A program made the translations under genes and the position numbers. A stretch of DNA of 64,000 nucleotides from NCBI RefSeq assembly GCF_008831285.2, contig NC_045138.2, forward strand, positions 22,973,934 through 23,037,933. The letters are read 5' to 3'. A model generated the notes under the pieces. The model was not told the DNA's origin and searched no databases. It was given only the letters and a program-made list of their open reading frames with translations. Positions 60,880 through 64,000 of this stretch are shown here, piece after piece. The DNA comes from Nymphaea colorata (lineage: Eukaryota > Streptophyta > Magnoliopsida > Nymphaeales > Nymphaeaceae). Numbering within the stretch: position 1 is the stretch's first letter; every line of letters starts with the position of its first letter.

Positions 60880-61296
60880 AACGACCTTGAAGGATCCCCA
60901 AAAAATCTGAAAAAAAAACCTGAATTTCCTTTCATCTTTCAGCTCCGATGTCCCAAATTCCTCTCTGAATTCCTGATTTCGAAGCAACCCTAGTTCTGTG
61001 CACTAGATATTGAAGGATCCCGTTCCACAATCCGGAATACTGGAGGCAACCCAAGCTCGATCGATTCTGAACCCCGTTCTATTCCTCTCTGTTTTCTTTT
61101 CCGTTCTTCAATCACTATTTTTTTCTTTTTTGCGAAAATGAATTGAGCACCAGAACCTGGACTTCAATCCGCAAGGAATCCCGAATTCCATTTCCAATCC
61201 GCGAACGCGGAAATCGCGATTCCAGAACCTTGATTTTGTGAGTGAAGCCTGGTTTCAAGAACCATAGGGTTTTGAATCAATTCCCTTCTACCTTCG
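60880..61296 (+). promoter_or_regulatory. Presumed proximal promoter and 5' leader of the FLAP1-like gene
   Basis: About 420 bp between the end of the PIF-like element and the start codon. Pyrimidine-rich tracts near 61075-61130 fit a leader. No convincing TATA box was seen. The transcription start is not determinable by reading. Confidence 0.4.
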
Positions 61297-62394
61297 ATGA
61301 CTACTGCGTCCATTCTGGAATCGATTCAGCTGGTATCCATCTCCAGAAACCCTTCTATTTCTGCCAAGACATGGAATCCTTTGCCTCCCAGACCGTCCCT
61401 CCTCCTACGTGTCAAGCCTTTGAGAGTCAGGGGGGTTCCCAGATTGAGGGTTCAATGCGTGAAGTGTGATGGCGTGAGTTCCGGGAAGAGAGAAGAGACC
61501 CTTGTCGAGGGTGCCATCAAATTGGTTAGAAAAGCCTTAAATGGTTTCCGAAAACCGGCAATGGTTCTTGTCGTCGTCGGGCTCCTGCTCAGCTACAATC
61601 CTAGCTCCTCCCTTGCGGCTTCTGGAGGACGGATGGGGGGCCGCTCGTTCTCGGCGCCTGGTCGGTCGTCTTCCTACAGCTCGAGGAGCTATTCGGTGCC
61701 AAGTCCGGGGCTTTCGTACTCTGTTCCATATGCGGCGCCCTCACCATTTGGATTCGGTGGTGGAGTCTATGTTAGTCCGGCGGTTGGGTTTGGTTTTGGT
61801 GCGGGCTCCGGGACGTTTCTGCTATTGATGGGTTTTGCAGCGTTCGTTTTGGTTTCTGGGTTCCTTTCAGATCGGTCGGACGACAGCGTGCTAACTGCTA
61901 CGCAGAAAACCAGCATCCTTAAGCTTCAGGTATGGCTGGATAACATGATTTCCTTCTCGTTGCAATCTTTGTATTTGGTTTTTGTTTATTTAACGTACTT
62001 TGTTACCTTAGCATGACCATTATTTTGTTCATTCTGCTTTCGTTTCTGTTTTTTATATTTTTTGTGTCTGATTCTTGGGTAATCATGCTAAGTTATTGCA
62101 AATGACACATGATGCTAGTTTTCTGTCTTGGCTTTTTTCGTGGTTAAAAGTTTATTTATTTAGTTGAATAATGAAAAGTATAAGATGGCTTTGTTTTGAG
62201 AAGTTACATTGTCGACTTTTCCATAGATATCAACTCTTCCGCGTCCGAACTTGATTTTGTGATGCATAACGAATGACTTTTGTTTTATTAGGTCGGCTTG
62301 CTGGGAATGGCCCGATCATTCCAAAAGGATCTGGACCGCATTGCTGAAGCGGCAGATACATCCTCGCCCGAGGGGTTGAATTATGTGCTCACAG
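61297..62394 (+). CDS. FLAP1: FLAP1-like chloroplast DUF1517 protein, 5' part (exons 1-2)
   Basis: Exon 1 is 61297-61929 (211 codons, donor CTTCAG/GTATGG). Exon 2 is 62292-62394 (acceptor TTATTAG, donor ACAG/GTAAAA, ending in phase 1). The joined reading passes ...TSILKLQ into VGLLGMARSFQKDLDRIAE and AADTSSPEGLNYVLT, the conserved DUF1517 (PF07466) core. Residues 1-60 are Ser/Arg-rich with few acids, a likely plastid transit peptide. Membrane segments are near 87-105 and 172-190, with a Gly/Ser/Tyr-rich loop between. Arabidopsis FLAP1 (At1g54520) is a thylakoid/envelope protein needed for acclimation to fluctuating light; orthology is inferred from motifs. The remaining exons lie beyond 64000. 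Continuation of the frame past 61929 (to 62016) is intron read-through. Confidence 0.85.
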
Positions 62395-64000
62395 GTAAAA
62401 CTTGAAAATGCTGGAGCTAAATCTTATCCATGTATGCATGGATTCGACATTTTTCACTAGATAAATTCAAGGTTTGTTGGTTAAAATTTTGGAGGATTTT
62501 TTCTTGATGGCTGTTCTCCATGATTTTCTTGCTTCATCTGCTAATTCTAAGTTTCCAAGGTTGTGATGTCATCTCAAAAAAGTAGCAATGGGTGATCAAC
62601 ATGATTGCCTGCTTTTTGCTACTAGGTGTAAGCTAGAATTTATTTGTCTCCCAGCTGACTGATGCTCCTGATGAATACTTCTTATCTTTAAGAACCCACA
62701 TAAGATCTGCATGGACAGTCCCAATAACGTTCAAATCCTCTGGACAACCAAGAACACAGCAGTAAATTTAGAAGTTAAGTTAATGATCCGACCTTTAGAA
62801 GAGTCTCTTTGGTAAGTGTTTGCAGGGAAAGAAGGAGAAAGAATTCGTTGGATTGTGGTTCTCACAACTTCGATAATTCAAACATCTTGAGATCTACAGA
62901 AAAAACTTCATCCATACTTCCGAAACAGGTCCATGTCTAATGTCTATTGTAATTTGTACCCATTCTTCATTTCTTCTCATAATCTATCTGCGTATTTTAA
63001 TTGTCAAAAAACCATGATATTATGATGTTAATTTCTTAAATATTTTTTAAATATCACTCATCATGTTATCTTGTCTCTTCCATCAATTTGTTTTGTTTAC
63101 CTTTTCAATGAGCAGTGACATCATGATTCATAAGCTGTGAATGCTAACATTGTATTTTAGTTATAGTTGTTTTGGGTTCAATCTTCGCTTGCTCATTGTC
63201 ATGCATTAATTCATTTTAACTAGTTTTTGTTTTAAGAAAATTTTCTACACTAGTACATCTTATAATCATATTTCAAAGGTTGTTCTTTCTTTGTTCTCAA
63301 AATGGGTCCTTCCCTTCTTAACTAAGGCAAAGAGCCTAGGGTCCTCCTCCGTTGAAGGAACTAACAGAAACCAAAAGTGCATATAACAAAAATCTTTTGC
63401 CCTATCTTTAGTGATGGATTTAGATAAAAGACAAATATAAGGATGGTTTCAGAGAACACCTAATAGTAAAGTTTCTAGGACCAGTTTACTCTTATTTGAA
63501 GGACTACATTGGATTGAAAATGAACTTTATGCACATTCTGTTTACTGATTTTCATTTCCACTCCTACGATTCTTTCATTATTTATTTTGTGTAAAAGGGG
63601 TCAATTGAGCAATGAGAAGAGTAATATACACGAGGGTAGGTGCTACTTCACATAAGAGGTGGATGCTGCTCACCTTGATGTGTGCTTTTGTTATTTAATT
63701 TCTGCAAGTCAAGGTGGGGCCATAACCACAGGTATCGTGTTTTTTTTTTCCTAAAAAAAAGTGTGATATTAACATTGAAAAAGAGAATTAAAAAAAAAAC
63801 TGTGAAATAAATTTAACACATTATTATCACATTATTTTTGTGTTTTGATGCCTATTGCTAAAGCTGTTTGCATGAAGGGCATTGTTGCCATTGGAAAAAT
63901 GTTTAAGAATGATTTCTTAATGTCTTCTTATTAGTTTCTCATTTATTTTATCTTTTCCTAATTTTAGGATTTTTTCATTTTTAAGAAAATTGCCAAGGTT
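62395..64000 (+). other. Second intron of the FLAP1-like gene (incomplete)
   Basis: No further DUF1517 exon could be read here, so the intron is at least 1.6 kb. It is AT-rich. The last 70 bases (ttagtttctcatttatttta onward) resemble 28730-28800, suggesting a shared repeat entering at the window edge. Confidence 0.6.

Overview
The window looks like nuclear DNA of a flowering plant. It is AT-rich and intron-bearing, with long (CT)n and (TA)n microsatellites, many hAT- and PIF/Harbinger-type elements, decayed Copia relics and truncated LTR-retrotransposon pieces. It encodes type I MADS-box proteins, a plant DUF868 protein and a plastid DUF1517 protein. The species cannot be fixed from the sequence alone. 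Only four genes look intact: two near-identical type I MADS-box genes (13405-14328 + and 25536-26447 -), a single-exon DUF868 gene (47633-48640 -), and the 5' part of a FLAP1-like DUF1517 gene (61297 onward +), which runs off the right edge.

The dominant structure is a long imperfect inverted duplication. Its left arm is about 4260-17814 and its right arm about 22538-31258, read in reverse. The MADS genes sit in the two arms and converge on each other. The arms carry the same modules in mirrored order: an unidentified coding-like block (D), a block with an embedded hAT-type MITE (C), a promoter/5'-UTR/intron 'gene head' of an unrecognised gene (A), the MADS gene, its 3' flank, and a GC-rich hAT-like element. 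Most of the length difference comes from four pieces present only in the left arm: a 2.1-kb hAT element with an 8-bp target duplication (the other arm keeps the uninterrupted site), a ~1.6-kb piece with an importin-beta-3-like gene fragment, a ~0.65-kb piece in the MADS upstream region, and a ~0.7-kb piece downstream.

Three direct copies of a truncated LTR retrotransposon (18003-20435, 31258-33238, 33771-36068, all reading on the minus strand) are interleaved with extra copies of A and C. They form a segmental-duplication cluster from 18 to 38 kb.

The right half (38-64 kb) is gene-poor. It holds a PIF/Harbinger element with exon-like cargo (39207-41071), a Copia reverse-transcriptase relic (43.1-43.9 kb), three short hAT MITEs with 8-bp target duplications, the DUF868 gene, several tandem repeats and AT microsatellites, and a second PIF-like element ending about 420 bp upstream of the FLAP1-like start codon.

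The genes do not form a pathway. The MADS pair probably acts in reproductive-tissue transcription, the DUF1517 protein in chloroplast membranes, and DUF868 has no known function. Family assignments rest on motif recognition by eye; no database search or alignment program was run.
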